Shown here: in pieces, positions 24,001 to 35,321 of the stretch
Position numbering within the stretch: the stretch's first letter is position 1
Layout of the letters: every line of letters begins with the position of its first letter
NCBI GenBank assembly: GCA_018806985.1
Contig: JADANN010000455.1
Coordinates: 232,486 to 296,485, forward strand
DNA length: 64,000 nucleotides
DNA from: Angiostrongylus vasorum
Lineage: Eukaryota; Nematoda; Chromadorea; Rhabditida; Metastrongylidae
Reading direction: 5' to 3'
The notes under the pieces: model-generated
Database searches by the model: none
What the model saw: the letters and a program-made list of their open reading frames with translations, nothing else
What the model was told of the DNA's origin: nothing
Translations under genes and position numbers: made by a program

Positions 24001-27000
24001 TCATATAATTTTTGATTATTAATGCTTTGTTAGGAAATATAGAAGACTGGAAGCTGTAAAAGTATATTACATATTGTGCCTTTCAATGTAAACGTTGAAG
24101 AGCTAACTCCAAACCATCCGATTTCCATTCGTAATAAACAGTCCACTTATCCGAATGTCATTACAACGCCGGCAGATGCTTGATCGTCACCATCGAAGTG
24201 TTCGTACGAAAAAGTCCGTCCCTCGTTGAGTAATCCATTCACTCGGTGTCGTCCACTGTTCCGGCGATGGAATGACTTGTTGCTGATGTTGAAACTCAGC
24301 AGTGAGCCGATCGGCCGAACTCATAAACGGCGATGTGGGGGGTGTTTCGTAAAACTCTGCAGGAGGTCGTCTGTTGTACTCGTAAAAGCGTCCAATAACT
24401 GAACAAATCATCGACGCGATGTCATCACACCCGAAACGATCTCTTCAATAGTGACTCTGAAATCTTTAGTTATAAAAATCAATAATACCATATCAATTCC
24501 AAATTTGTCAGTTTCAAGACAGAAGTCAACAAAATCCAAAATTTGTGTAGTCGTGGTGAGGTTCGGGAGAAAAATATTCTACACATCGAGTGATGTGAAT
24601 ATATGAGCACCGTAATGTTCAAGTGCACTCATGAACGTGAGCTTATTCTAAGCTGTCATGCTTGGAAACATCTACGAAAGAAGAGATGTTAGAGAATGGG
24701 AAGAAAGAGGGAAAAATAATAAGAAAATAGAGAAATATAGCCCTTTTCACATAGCACTTTTGGCTTTCCACTAAGTAGTTCAATCAATCTAGTTTGGGTC
24801 CAAAATATCTTTCTAAACACTTCTAATCAAAAATTTCACTTCTTTCTTTTATAAAGCAACAAACATATATGGAGCTCTAAGATTGGAATGTTGTTGAACA
24901 GCTCCTAAATAATACATCATTAGTGAGCTTAACGAACTTTTCCGCTTCTCTAGACCCGACATTTTGTTAGTTTGGTTGCTTTGAGCTTTTCTAGTAGCAC
25001 TGAAGCATCATTAGTGATGATGTTTGTTGGTGAAGTGATGATGGCGCATCTGTCCACAGCGTTCTGGCCCATATCGTTTTCACTGCTTGACCCTCGTCGA
25101 TGACGCAGCTGCTGCGCATGATCCATGGCACCGAAAGGGGGCATCTCGTCTATACCTCGGATTATCCACGGATAACTCTCGGACCAACAAAGGTCACCGA
25201 CAACGACCACTGTTAGTTCAACTACAGCGAATAAAATGCCAACAGTTACCGAACGGACACCACTCCAGGTGCAATTCTACACTTTTCGTGGGGTATGATA
25301 AAGATCCCCTGTTAAGTCTGTGATGCGCTTTGTTTCCTTCCAAGTTTAACATTTTGAGGGGCAATTTCATTCCGGAACTCCACTTCCACCTTTTTTTTCT
25401 CCGTTTTATGTTTTTCTTGTTCTTCTGATTCCTGAACTCCTTATAGCGACAGTTATTGTTTGCTTAGAGCACCGTGATTTACACTGGTGATTTGGATGGG
25501 TCAGCTGCTGGGGGGGTGGGGAAATATGCGATCGCGCATGCAAATCGCCTCACGTCATGCATAGTCAACCATCGAGGGTAACGGACTAGACAGGCACTGT
25601 GGGGGAAGACTACCACACAATCAACAGTGAACCAAACCACTCGAATAACAACGACACAGCTGTACTAGTAGTTAATATAGTAACGAAATGGAACGTACAA
25701 TTGCAGCTGCATAGAACAGTGGTGGTCATGACTTTGCTTCCTGGATAAGCTTATGTTAAACTACTGCAACAGCAAACATTTCCTTTGAAGCAGCAACTAA
25801 TTCGGTTAATGATATAAAAAGAATCTCATGTTATTTACTGCCTCTCGTTCTCAGCAGGGAACCTTTCACATTCAATTTATCGCATTTGTTTTTTTGTAAC
25901 GAAATAAAAACTGAAGACAGTAGGGAACGATTATGTTTATTGCTGTTAACAGTAAGATTTTCAGTGTAACCAGCCGTTCGAAGAAGCTGAAATATGTGTG
26001 TTCGCCTCGCGCACCGGATCCTCCTACCATCCGAGCTGCTTTCAGTGTTTTGAATGTAGAACTCTTCTCGTAGATCTCATCTACTTCTCCCACAACGGAA
26101 ATGTGAGTACGACCTGTGCAGAAAAGAAATTAGGCACCTACTTTAGTTCTTCAATGTCTACCGCTTCGAAAACATACCAAGCGTACTTGGTAGCTCATAA
26201 CACCTAAAAGAAAATCGTATAAACTGCAAACAGAAGAATTTCACCCTGAAGAAAGTGTACTGGCGAAGAGACTAGCAAACCAGTGTGAAGGACGAATAAC
26301 TCCTACAACGCTTCAAGATAGGAAAAGTGAATGCACCAGTTCTAAAACGGTCTTTAATCCAGTTTTCATAGTGTCTAAATTTCTGGGCTACATATCAAGT
26401 CAAAAAGACTGGAACTGTAGTGGAAAAGGTGGATATTCGCTGCCTTTTTCACGAAAACCTCGATGCTTTTGTGACTTCCTCAAAATGTCGGATTCGCCCT
26501 GTTCAACCCTAGAGTTAAGAATTTCATGCTGTTGGTTTCTTCATCTAGATAAACATAGTTGAAGCATTGGAAATATTTCCTCCAGCGCGAATGAAGTATC
26601 AGAAGAAATCTATTCCTCACGCTCGCGTCTTTTATGTTCAGTTGTCAGACAGAATGCGAAGTAGCGGTACTTCTTGTTAGCGTATAGATCTCCTCTTCTA
26701 CGCAATACGCGTCTCTACCAGTCATTCACTTACTGGTTACCTTCAACATGGGTGGGAAATGCCGCGATAAGTCGGGCTGAGGTTCTGATGAAAACTGGAA
26801 GCAAGTTCTTCAGACTGATTTTGAATCCTTGATAATTTTGCCGACCCTGATTCCCTGTTTTGGAATTATTAACTGCTGATCCATAAACGATCTTATTGTG
26901 TTGCGCTTTAACATGAACGTGTGATGCCATCCCGAAATTTTATTTCTAGCGCGAATAAAGTGTGAATAGGCTAGAGACATAGCCGACCACCTTAATCTGA

Positions 27001-30000
27001 CTAGAGATGTCCTCCAATCCTCTTCAATCACGTTATCTTATCAGCTTTGTTTAAAAATAAATCCAATTTAAGATATTCTGTGGTCGACACCATGCCGAAC
27101 AGATCAAGCCCAGATGTGCACGGTGCGATGAGGCAAGCTATTCATTTTTTTTGGATGTCGTATAAATGAACACCAATCTTATGAATTGAAAAATACCTCC
27201 TTCTTTAATTGTTCTTATCTAACAGCAGTTTTCCCTTCATCTTCGCTCGGGCAAACCATCCCAACATTCCTTGGTTGAAATTCCTTGAAGGAAAGAATTA
27301 TTGACGACCGTGAGTATGAAGGAAAGGTGTTGACTCAGCTCCCACAGAAACCTCCACTTCTTCTATTCATAAATATTTGCCGATCTAGAGTCCATGAACT
27401 CTTAGGCTTATCAGCCAACCACTTCATATTTTTTCCATTACGTTCAGTTCTCTGCTGATTTAATGTCCATCAATTCTCGGCACCATCGGACAACTACCGA
27501 ATTCGGTGACGCTCATCGTCGTTGTTTCTTTGTCTCTCGGGTCGATGTCTTTGATTTGATCATTTCTCGAGACATCTGGCCCACAAGCGGCTTATTTTCC
27601 CGCAATAATGCCGATCGCAACACGTGCGCGTACTGTTTATAGCGACAAAGTGACGGAAGTTTATGAGACAACAATGCATTGAAGAAGAATGGGAATCGAT
27701 GAGTGCTGACAGTCACACGTCCCGTTTCATACGGGTTAAAAACAGAATTCATTTAAAAAATATCCAAAACTAAAAATTAGGGAGTTCAAGGTTGTATAAG
27801 AATATGAACTCACGATTTACAAGGATACTTATATATGAGCAAATCTCGCAACCTCAGATAGGTTTCGACCCGTCGATTGCCCTTTTTGGGAAAAAAATGG
27901 CCAGTAAATAGAAGTTAAACATTATGGTTTCGACCGAAGCTTCAGCTTAACTAGGTTCAACAGCGATTTGTCTTCTCAAGACCATTCCCGTTGACGTGTG
28001 ATTGCTGATAACACCGTTGGAGTAAAAACTGGGCGAAAGAAAGGCAAAGCAAGGACTCTTCGTTATTGTAGCAGATAGAATGTGGACCCTCGGGGAGGGT
28101 AATCAAGGGTTCGAGTCTCACCCGACGGTCTCGGTGATGCTCATCTCTCAGCATCGTTGTCGTTGTATTTCACATCAGACCCTGCTATGAAGAAAGAAAA
28201 GGCAATAAATAAAAAGCAAGATATTGCGAGTCTATTCGCCTCATTTGAATTCTTGTTTCGATTGGAGCTAATGGAATGAAAGAGAAAAGAATAGAACAGA
28301 ATATATGACAGTATAGATAATCATACCAACTAAAGACGGTGGTTCTAATGGTCGTGCTGCATACCATTTGTTGCTATATGGGAGATAATTTGAACTCCAA
28401 ACATATAGCGAGCACCTGAGGCGAATACTCTGATTAAGAAAAGGGCGGATATCAATACAGAGGAAATGTTGAGTGGTATCGTCTTCAACGTGAAACGCCC
28501 TTTCGACTTTCCCTCCACATGTCCTGATTTTGACCTCATTCGTAGCTATAAACGTTTCTCAACCCTCATGTTTCCATAGTGTGATCGTTCCTGTTGCGAT
28601 TGATATATACTGGACGATAAGACGATCGTCACCTTTGGGAAGATATCGGCTTCTGGATTGGACAAACTCGACTCCACATTTAACTGAAAGTCCTTTTAAG
28701 CTTAATGTGCAGAGAAGTCGTCGGGCTTCACGACTGTTATTGAACGATGATGTAAACTGTTGATGGGAAGGCTACTTTCTATTTGGTAAGCGAGGCGAAG
28801 TCCACTCCTTTAGTAGTACAGTGATATCAGAATGGTAGTAGTAATAAGCAATTGGAATAGTATTACTAAGGAGATCTAGTTGACAAATCCTAGGAGTTTT
28901 TTCGAGAAACAAATCCAGAAACACGAATTAACAACGAAATCTCATCAAACAGAACCTCGATAGAAGCATATGAATTCATCTAGAGGACCAAATCTGAAGT
29001 AACTCCTTTTCGGTCCACTTCTCCCCCTTCCTTCATAACCCTGGTGTAGCGACGCGAAGCACTAAATTTTGTTTCCATATATTTCGGCGACCTTGGGCGA
29101 AGGAGTTTAAATCCGCAAAGAACGTCTTTGCAAAGAACATTCGAAGAAAGTGTAGGGCATTCGACTTTACTGTCGGTGATTTCGGCCGGTTGATGTCTTT
29201 CGTTGTTGTGCCGGCGTCTAATTGATGCAACGTGCTGTTGTTCGACTACGACGGCGAGGACGATTCGGATTCATTGTGGCTTTATCCACATCGGTGGAAA
29301 TGTTGCAACATTCGTTACCCTCAAATATTCTACATTTGTAGTGGCGGTCAATTCTACTATACTGTGGAAAACAAGAAAAATCTAAGACCACTTAATGGTC
29401 TCCAATTATAGAACATCAGAACGTACTGATAAGCATCTTAGATAGGCAGCAATATGATTGGCTAAAATGAAAGCTGTCGAATGAACACTGGCGATTTCTG
29501 TCAGAATGTTAATGAGCTGCTGACAGATCACCGTATGTGACTAGTCAATTACTTGCTGGCACATCCAAGCTATTCGATTCATATGAAGTAAAAAAACAAC
29601 TGAAGAGGTGAAAAAGTAGTTAGAAAGTATCCATAAAGTCTTCCTATTTGCGAATGACAACAATGTCGCTTCAACAGACTACACTTTAAAACCACTAAAA
29701 CTTCATTCCGCTTGCTTTGATGCCACGAAAAGTCGATATAGTTCTTATGTGTCCTTTTCGCATAGTAAACTCTAATTCCTTTCCCCTTATTTACTCCATT
29801 CACTTCATGCATAGCATTTGATGAAGAAAAACGCGTTGTTGACATAAATGTACAAATTTAGCTCCTATGTTTATCACCTCACAGCAGCATAGCAGTTTAT
29901 AGACCCTGAATTGTGATGCACAACAAATGTTTGTTCTCAAGTGGAATAGTAATTCCATTTATGGAAGTGGAATAGTAATTCCATGACTAAGAATGGATTT

Positions 30001-33000
30001 GACTTCGTTGTGTAACCGACCACCCACCTAAACCAATCCTTTTGGGTCTCTACTATTGCCATTCCTATACATATTGGTCCCATAGTGTCAGAAGTCCTGA
30101 AGAATCACTAAGTCACAATGTTATGGCGCATCATGTCTTCCTAGTTACCCCCCAGCGCCAAGCACATTTCACCAGCTGCCTACGAGCACTAACTCCAGAA
30201 CGAATCGTCGATTCAGACAGTAGCGGAGATCCCCGTTTCAGCAACGGAATTTTTATGGACGCATAAAATCCACCAGGGCTGGCTAAGTGCCGAGCAAAAT
30301 CGAGCAATCGAGGATAAGATATAACACGTACATGCGTCGTGGAACACCATTTTTTTCCATCTTAGCATCTCTAATAATTGACATATTTGTTCTAACCACC
30401 TTTAAAAGTCTGTTTACGGTTATTTTTAAATGAGTCCTAACCGCAGCATTTCGAAAGCGTTTATTTTTAGCTCATATTCGGTGAAGAATGTACGGAAGCC
30501 GAGGGACGAACATGGCACCATCACCACTTTCTATGCACAGATTGCTCCAAGGAGTTGGGAGGTCAAAAGTATATGCAAAGGTTAGCACAGGCCACTATGC
30601 ATAGTTCTGATACAGGAAACTTTATTTGAAAAAATCATCGTGATATAACATCGTTTAACATACGCAAGACGACACGAATACATGGATGTGTTAGTTAGGA
30701 AGGGCCGGTAGAAAACACGCACGACCCATGTTGTTCCTGTTCCTGGCTGTTTACTTAGGGTGCAGAGCTCTTTCCATAACGCTTTTTGAATTCAAACGAT
30801 AACTTATCCAGCCGAGATATTGTCCTGTTGGGGGAGGCTATGAGATGTTGTCCTGTTGGAGTAAGCTATCTTGTATAACTTAACAAGTTACAAAAAAGCG
30901 CTTTCCTAAAAAGTTTATTTGTATCGCCACAGATTATTTGCTGGTTAGAGAGGACGCTCTTGGCGCTGAAATGCATGTACATGAGTAAAATGACGGTTCC
31001 TTGCCTTCTCTACAATTGCAATAACACAGTACTGTCACCTATGAAGAGCATACATGGCTGTTTTTTTGGCTAGATGAGTGGCTGGCATGAGTCACACACG
31101 ATTCATATGCGCGCTGAAAAATTAAGCTTCGTCCTATGTGGACTCTACATACAATTCCCAATACTTTATGTTCCCTAGATAACAATAACCAAATAGAAAC
31201 AAATTAATGAAGCTTCTATGATCATAGAAATCCATGGCACCAGACATCGTTTAACCTATTTGCAATGACATGGACACCGCAGTGTCCATACCTGGCGGCG
31301 CGAGTGGTTGACGTCAGCTACATAGAAGTCATTTCTTTCCGATGGCTTATTTTGTCGCTAATAGCTTTTCCACCATACTTTTTGCAATCATTCGATAGCT
31401 TTTCGAAAACAGAGCAACGTAGAAGAGGTTAGGCCAGGAAAACCACGCTCTTCAAATGACGGTTTACAAAATACCTTTTGCGAAAGAGTCCTCCCATTGG
31501 TAATTTGGGTAGCAATTAACAGTTAATTCATTTTAACCCATAATGGTTTGGACTAAACAGACTTATGGATACTATAGAGCCTAGACTCAGTTTAGTACCA
31601 GTTTTTTTTACCGCACTGTGTATATTCATTCCATAACTAATCGAAAGCAGATCAAAATGGGTGGGTTCATATCAGAAAAGCCGTTCTTTACAATTAATGG
31701 CTTACAAAAAAATGTTCTTGTAAATCATAAAAAAGACTGGAAACTTTCGATAGAAAATTAGCTCAGAGAGAGGGCAAACGAAGGGCTCATATGGTGTGAT
31801 GATGAACGCGTTAGCCACTGGAAAGGGTAATGGCGTGTTCGGTCCCCACCGTAGACACTTGCGGTCGGAAATTTCGCAAATATCTCAGCTTCATTGTGGT
31901 TGGAAACCCTTTTTTTTCGAAGAAGTTCATTGACCGGTACTTTGACCAACAATTAACTGTTATTTAATTTTAATCGCATTAGTTATTGTATGGAACATGT
32001 GGACATGAAAACAGCGAAATAGACTGGACATAAGCTGAAAAACACTTCCATATGTCGACAGCAGTGCATTTGCAAAATGGACCACAGGAACGCAGAGTGA
32101 ATGGTTGCGTACATACCATTCCTACTCACAGAACGATATAGCAAAGGTTCTTCTACCAATCCTTTCAGGTTCAGAACCCCTCAAGTCCTCTGGTTACTGA
32201 AGAAAGGATTGTTATTATCAAAAAACCTAAAAGTTCGCAATCCACGAAAAAATTTCTAATATTCAGTCGAGTCAGTCAAGAAGAAAGGCGCCTGTGCGGA
32301 ATGAGTTAATCCCTATGATGAATCATGGTCATTTAAAGGAATATATATATGCATAAAAAACCCCCAAGACTCAAATAAGCTGCAAGCCATTCCAAATGCT
32401 TACAGCGATGTGTTTGCACGATAGACCAGACTGACATGTAGTAAATAATTGCACACATACCATTCATACCATTAGAACGATAGAGCAAAGTTTCCTAGAC
32501 AAAATCCTGTCATGTTGACAACTCTTCAAGTCCTTTATCTATCGGAATATTATTGTCTATTGTAAAAGAACTAACAAATCTGCAAAAGCTGAACGTAAGG
32601 AGTCGTCAAGAATGGGTTAAATCTGACTCTGGTTCCAGAAACAACAAGCCCGTTTGTCTGGAATGTTTCCACTCCGATGGCTCTTCGTCATTGTCATGCG
32701 CTACTTGTAACGGCACGATACGTCACGATCATCCTCATATTTCGCAGGTTTGTTTCCGTACTAATTAGTTAAGAGTAAAAAGTATTTTTAAACTCGGTAA
32801 ACTGCGCAAACAGTACTGAGTTGTTCACAAATTATTACATAAAACTAGCCACAGCTACGCCTATCTTGAAGTGTTCCCCGCCTAAATAAATGTTGCTTTA
32901 CCTGAATCTAATTTTTGCAAAGATTCCGAAGAACAATACCTTCTTTGCCTTGCGAATCATATTTCCCATCAATTTGTTTGCTGAAATCTGGTGAACCGAC

Positions 33001-34774
33001 GAACTGGTTCGAAACTGGTAGCCAAAGTTTCGAGATACTGGTATTCAGTATTGGTGATAACTTAATTATCCACTTTCTATATATTTAGATATCAAAGATC
33101 TGTATTTCTTGACATTAACCAACATACTCGTAACATTCCGCCCTGCAATACACATGGGATCGATCCCTACGCCCCAGCCTCACCAAGCCCTCCATCCCTC
33201 TGGGGTCGACAGATGGGTACCAAACTTGTCTGGGAGAACAGCAGCACTGGATCGATACATCGGTAGGCTATCGAGAGTCATTGTAAAGGCCAGATATGCA
33301 TTCAATTATCTTAAACGATGATTAGTGAAGTCGAATGCATGGCGCGTCCCTCAGGGATTGATCAACGCTGAGAGCGTTGTCTTTACCTGTTTTGCACGTA
33401 AATGTTAGCACCAAACGCAATTATTCCTAGTGACTGAATGCAGAAAAGGAATCTAAAACACCGATGTTGTACATTATCTGGCGAAATCATATTTGAACCT
33501 GTTTAAACTGTCTTACGCTGAGATCACTTCCTAAGAGAACTTTGTGCCGTTTGTTAGACGTTCTGACATGTTGCAAGCACTTTAGGGAGACATAAGCTGG
33601 CATGCCGATCAACGATGTTTTTGCTGTTCGGTCTGTGCGAAGAATCTGCTCGGCAAAAAGTACACGTTGGTGGATAAGAGCCTCTACTGCGGATATAAAA
33701 CTTGCGGTGGAGAAGGTGAGAGAGCAGTTTACACAAATTCAAAAAGCAACGACGTCTGGCCGGTCATCTGGACGCAGCTCTCACAATCGAGGGATTTTTT
33801 GTAAAGTGCTCATCTATCAAGATGTACATTCCAATTGCCATGAGTTCCCAAACAACGATATTCATCTCTAATCGTTTATGGAAACTCACACAAGAAGAAA
33901 TGGGAGCCCAATGGGATTACTTCGTTCTAATTCTTTTTATCTGTACAGATCGAATTCCAAACAGCACTTTGCTCTCATTTACCTTTAATCAAAGACTTTC
34001 TAAACACTATAAATCCATTTTAATAAGGACACACAACACTTTTTCAGAGGAACTGTTCATTGATGACCATATTCCTACTTGCTCGTCACCACCAAAGAGA
34101 ATTCCAGCCACTACAACGAGCAATCGTGGACGAAAATTTGTTCCTAGGGAAAACAGAACGATAGAAGCACCAACGGGGTTCGATCTGATTCCAGGCTGCC
34201 TTCAACTTCTTCGAATGCTCCTCGTCCACCTCAGCGAGCACCTCCGCCGCCTCCAGGCGAGAACGTGTACGAAACCGTCTTGCCATCTACAGCCCAACGT
34301 ACCGAATGCCATCTCAAGGAAGAAACCGAGCTACGGAATCATTACAGTCGTACACCCAGCAAAACACGACGAAGGGAAGAGCATGGATACTGGTATTACT
34401 TTAATTCAGAATTGACTAAACTCTATAGGAAAACAACGGCTACGTCCTACTAACGCTTATCTCTACCGTTCTAATCGACTACCTCAAAATACCCCAATTA
34501 TATTTACTGTGTTAGATTACATATAAGATACAGCTCAAAAAAAACTTTTAGCACCTCCTCGTCTGATTCAGAAGACGACGCATTCTACATGAATAAGCTT
34601 CTCGTTGCTGCCTCACTCAACCGAGTAAGTTTTAACCTTTTCAACTCCTTTAAAAGAACTAGTACTTCAGAATGACACACGCCACTATTTCAGAAATACT
34701 ATCATGGCATACCACCGTTGTCAACTGTAAGAATAGCGAAAACAAAAAAGAGCAACAGATGTCTAGTCTCGTGA
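21000..34774 (+). CDS. prkl-1: Prickle homologue (PET + three LIM domains), spliced, with two apparent frameshifts
   Basis: Planar cell polarity scaffold, acting at the membrane with Van Gogh/Strabismus. Exons found: 21015-21201 (CDS part), 21615-21775, 25965-26102, 27073-27132, 30471-30580, 32639-32747, 33586-33715, 34048-34392, 34552-34624, 34694-34774. Seen: N-terminal STSDDDSGC then [13 protein letters not shown] start [31 protein letters not shown]1 with [18 protein letters not shown] and CGRHHAE; LIM2 with [34 protein letters not shown] and CLEC; LIM3 with [23 protein letters not shown] and CGYKTC; a proline-rich linker; [15 protein letters not shown]; and C-terminal RCLVS, a CaaX box like the CIIS of vertebrate Prickle. 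The exon or exons for the rest of PET and the first LIM1 cysteine (between 21776 and 25964) were not located. Frame is broken in a T run at 21154-21158 and at a G run near 34175-34178 (see findings). The intron after 27132 has a GC donor. AATAAA lies at 34813. About 465 residues plus the missing part. Confidence 0.93.
22131..22398 (-). mobile_element. SINE-A copy with 14 bp target-site duplication
   Basis: Full-length SINE-A in a prickle intron, antisense to the gene. TATTTTACCATAAA occurs at 22117-22130 and again at 22399-22412, a perfect duplication that fixes both ends. Confidence 0.9.
24187..24411 (-). CDS. Protein-like ORF nested antisense in a prickle intron
   Basis: A 74-codon minus-strand frame contains [35 protein letters not shown] and [15 protein letters not shown], with coding-like composition and a TGA at 24187. 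A minus-strand acceptor TTTGTTCAG precedes it. It could be a terminal exon, or continue through the donor-like GATG|GTGACG. Family not recognised. Confidence 0.3.
   Translation of the reverse strand: MICSVIGRFYEYNRRPPAEFYETPPTSPFMSSADRLTAEFQHQQQVIPSPEQWTTPSEWITQRGTDFFVRTLRW
24950..25210 (-). CDS. Second protein-like minus-strand ORF in the same prickle intron
   Basis: An 86-codon frame contains [35 protein letters not shown] and [15 protein letters not shown]. It lies just upstream, in the minus direction, of the ORF at 24411-24187. The two may be exons of one nested gene, but I could not find a phase-consistent junction. Confidence 0.3.
   Translation of the reverse strand: MVVVGDLCWSESYPWIIRGIDEMPPFGAMDHAQQLRHRRGSSSENDMGQNAVDRCAIITSPTNIITNDASVLLEKLKATKLTKCRV
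25538..25545 (+). promoter_or_regulatory. Octamer ATGCAAAT (POU-type site), speculative
   Basis: Exact octamer beside GCGATCGC in a GC-richer patch about 420 bp before the prickle LIM1 exon. A single 8-mer can occur by chance. Confidence 0.2.
28085..28215 (+). mobile_element. SINE-D-related 3' half in a prickle intron
   Basis: GGGTTCGAGTCTCACC (B-box), TCTCAGCATCGTTGTCGTTG, TATTTCACATCAGACCCTGC and AATAAATAAAAAGC tail. Confidence 0.6.
31755..31905 (+). mobile_element. SINE-D copy in a prickle intron
   Basis: GGTGTGATGATGAACGCGTT, AGACACTTGCGGTCGG, GCAAATATCTCAGCTTCAT and TTGTGGTTGG. Confidence 0.65.
32030..32610. repeat. Diverged direct repeat in a prickle intron
   Basis: ACATACCATTC, GAACGATA-AGCAAAG, CAAGTCCT and ATTGTTATTATC/ATTATTGTCTATT occur in the same order in both halves, about 340 bp apart. 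Confidence 0.5.
33136..33382 (+). mobile_element. SINE-A copy, 5' truncated, in the prickle LIM3 intron
   Basis: Sense to prickle, between exons 32747 and 33586. It begins inside the tRNA-like head (ATGGGATCGATCCCTACGCC), contains the core CATCCCTCTGGGGTCG and ends CAGGGATTGATCAACGCTG. Confidence 0.85.
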
Positions 34775-34812
34775 TAAAAAAATCAATTTGTTTTATCGAC
34801 GACAATCATCAG

Positions 34813-34818
34813 AATAAA
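34813..34818 (+). terminator. Poly(A) signal AATAAA of prickle
   Basis: Canonical AATAAA 38 nt after the prickle stop codon, inside the short spacer to the convergent plastin gene. Confidence 0.6.
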
Positions 34819-35321
34819 GCACAAAGATTGTGATTAGTTCGAGCAACTGTGAGAGCTACAAGTTAGGAACGAGTTTCCACTATGAAACTACCCAAAATAA
34901 AATATCAACGCTCAAGTGAAATCAAATAGCCGAGGCGAGTCAAAAAAACCTCATTGCTCCCTGCGCCCAGAGATAAAGTGAGTCGGAAAGCGAAAACGTC
35001 GGTTTGGAATTACAATGTGGACTTCCTACGCCCTTTTAAATAGTGGGACAAATACTACAATCATACCTTTCTGGAGTGAAAGAGATTAGGAAATAAATAA
35101 CTGTGGAGGAAACATATGGTACCGGATGGGTAACATAAAATTAAAACCGGGGTATTCATAAAAGTAAACGAATACTTAGCCAGAAGAGGGAGGAGATAGC
35201 AAACAGCCGTAAAAGAATAGGGAAATTGGGGAGAACAGAAGTTATATTATCATGGGGAAGTCGTTAGTAGTAAAATTGGACTAAGATTTACTACAATCAA
35301 TTGTTAGTAATCAGTTAAAAG

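Noticed and set aside
33822..34415. 197-codon plus-strand ORF over the prickle C-terminus
   Set aside because: Its first part is intron, its middle is the true exon start, and its end is in the wrong frame. The exon frame beyond the G run is the one that joins to SSSSDSEDD.
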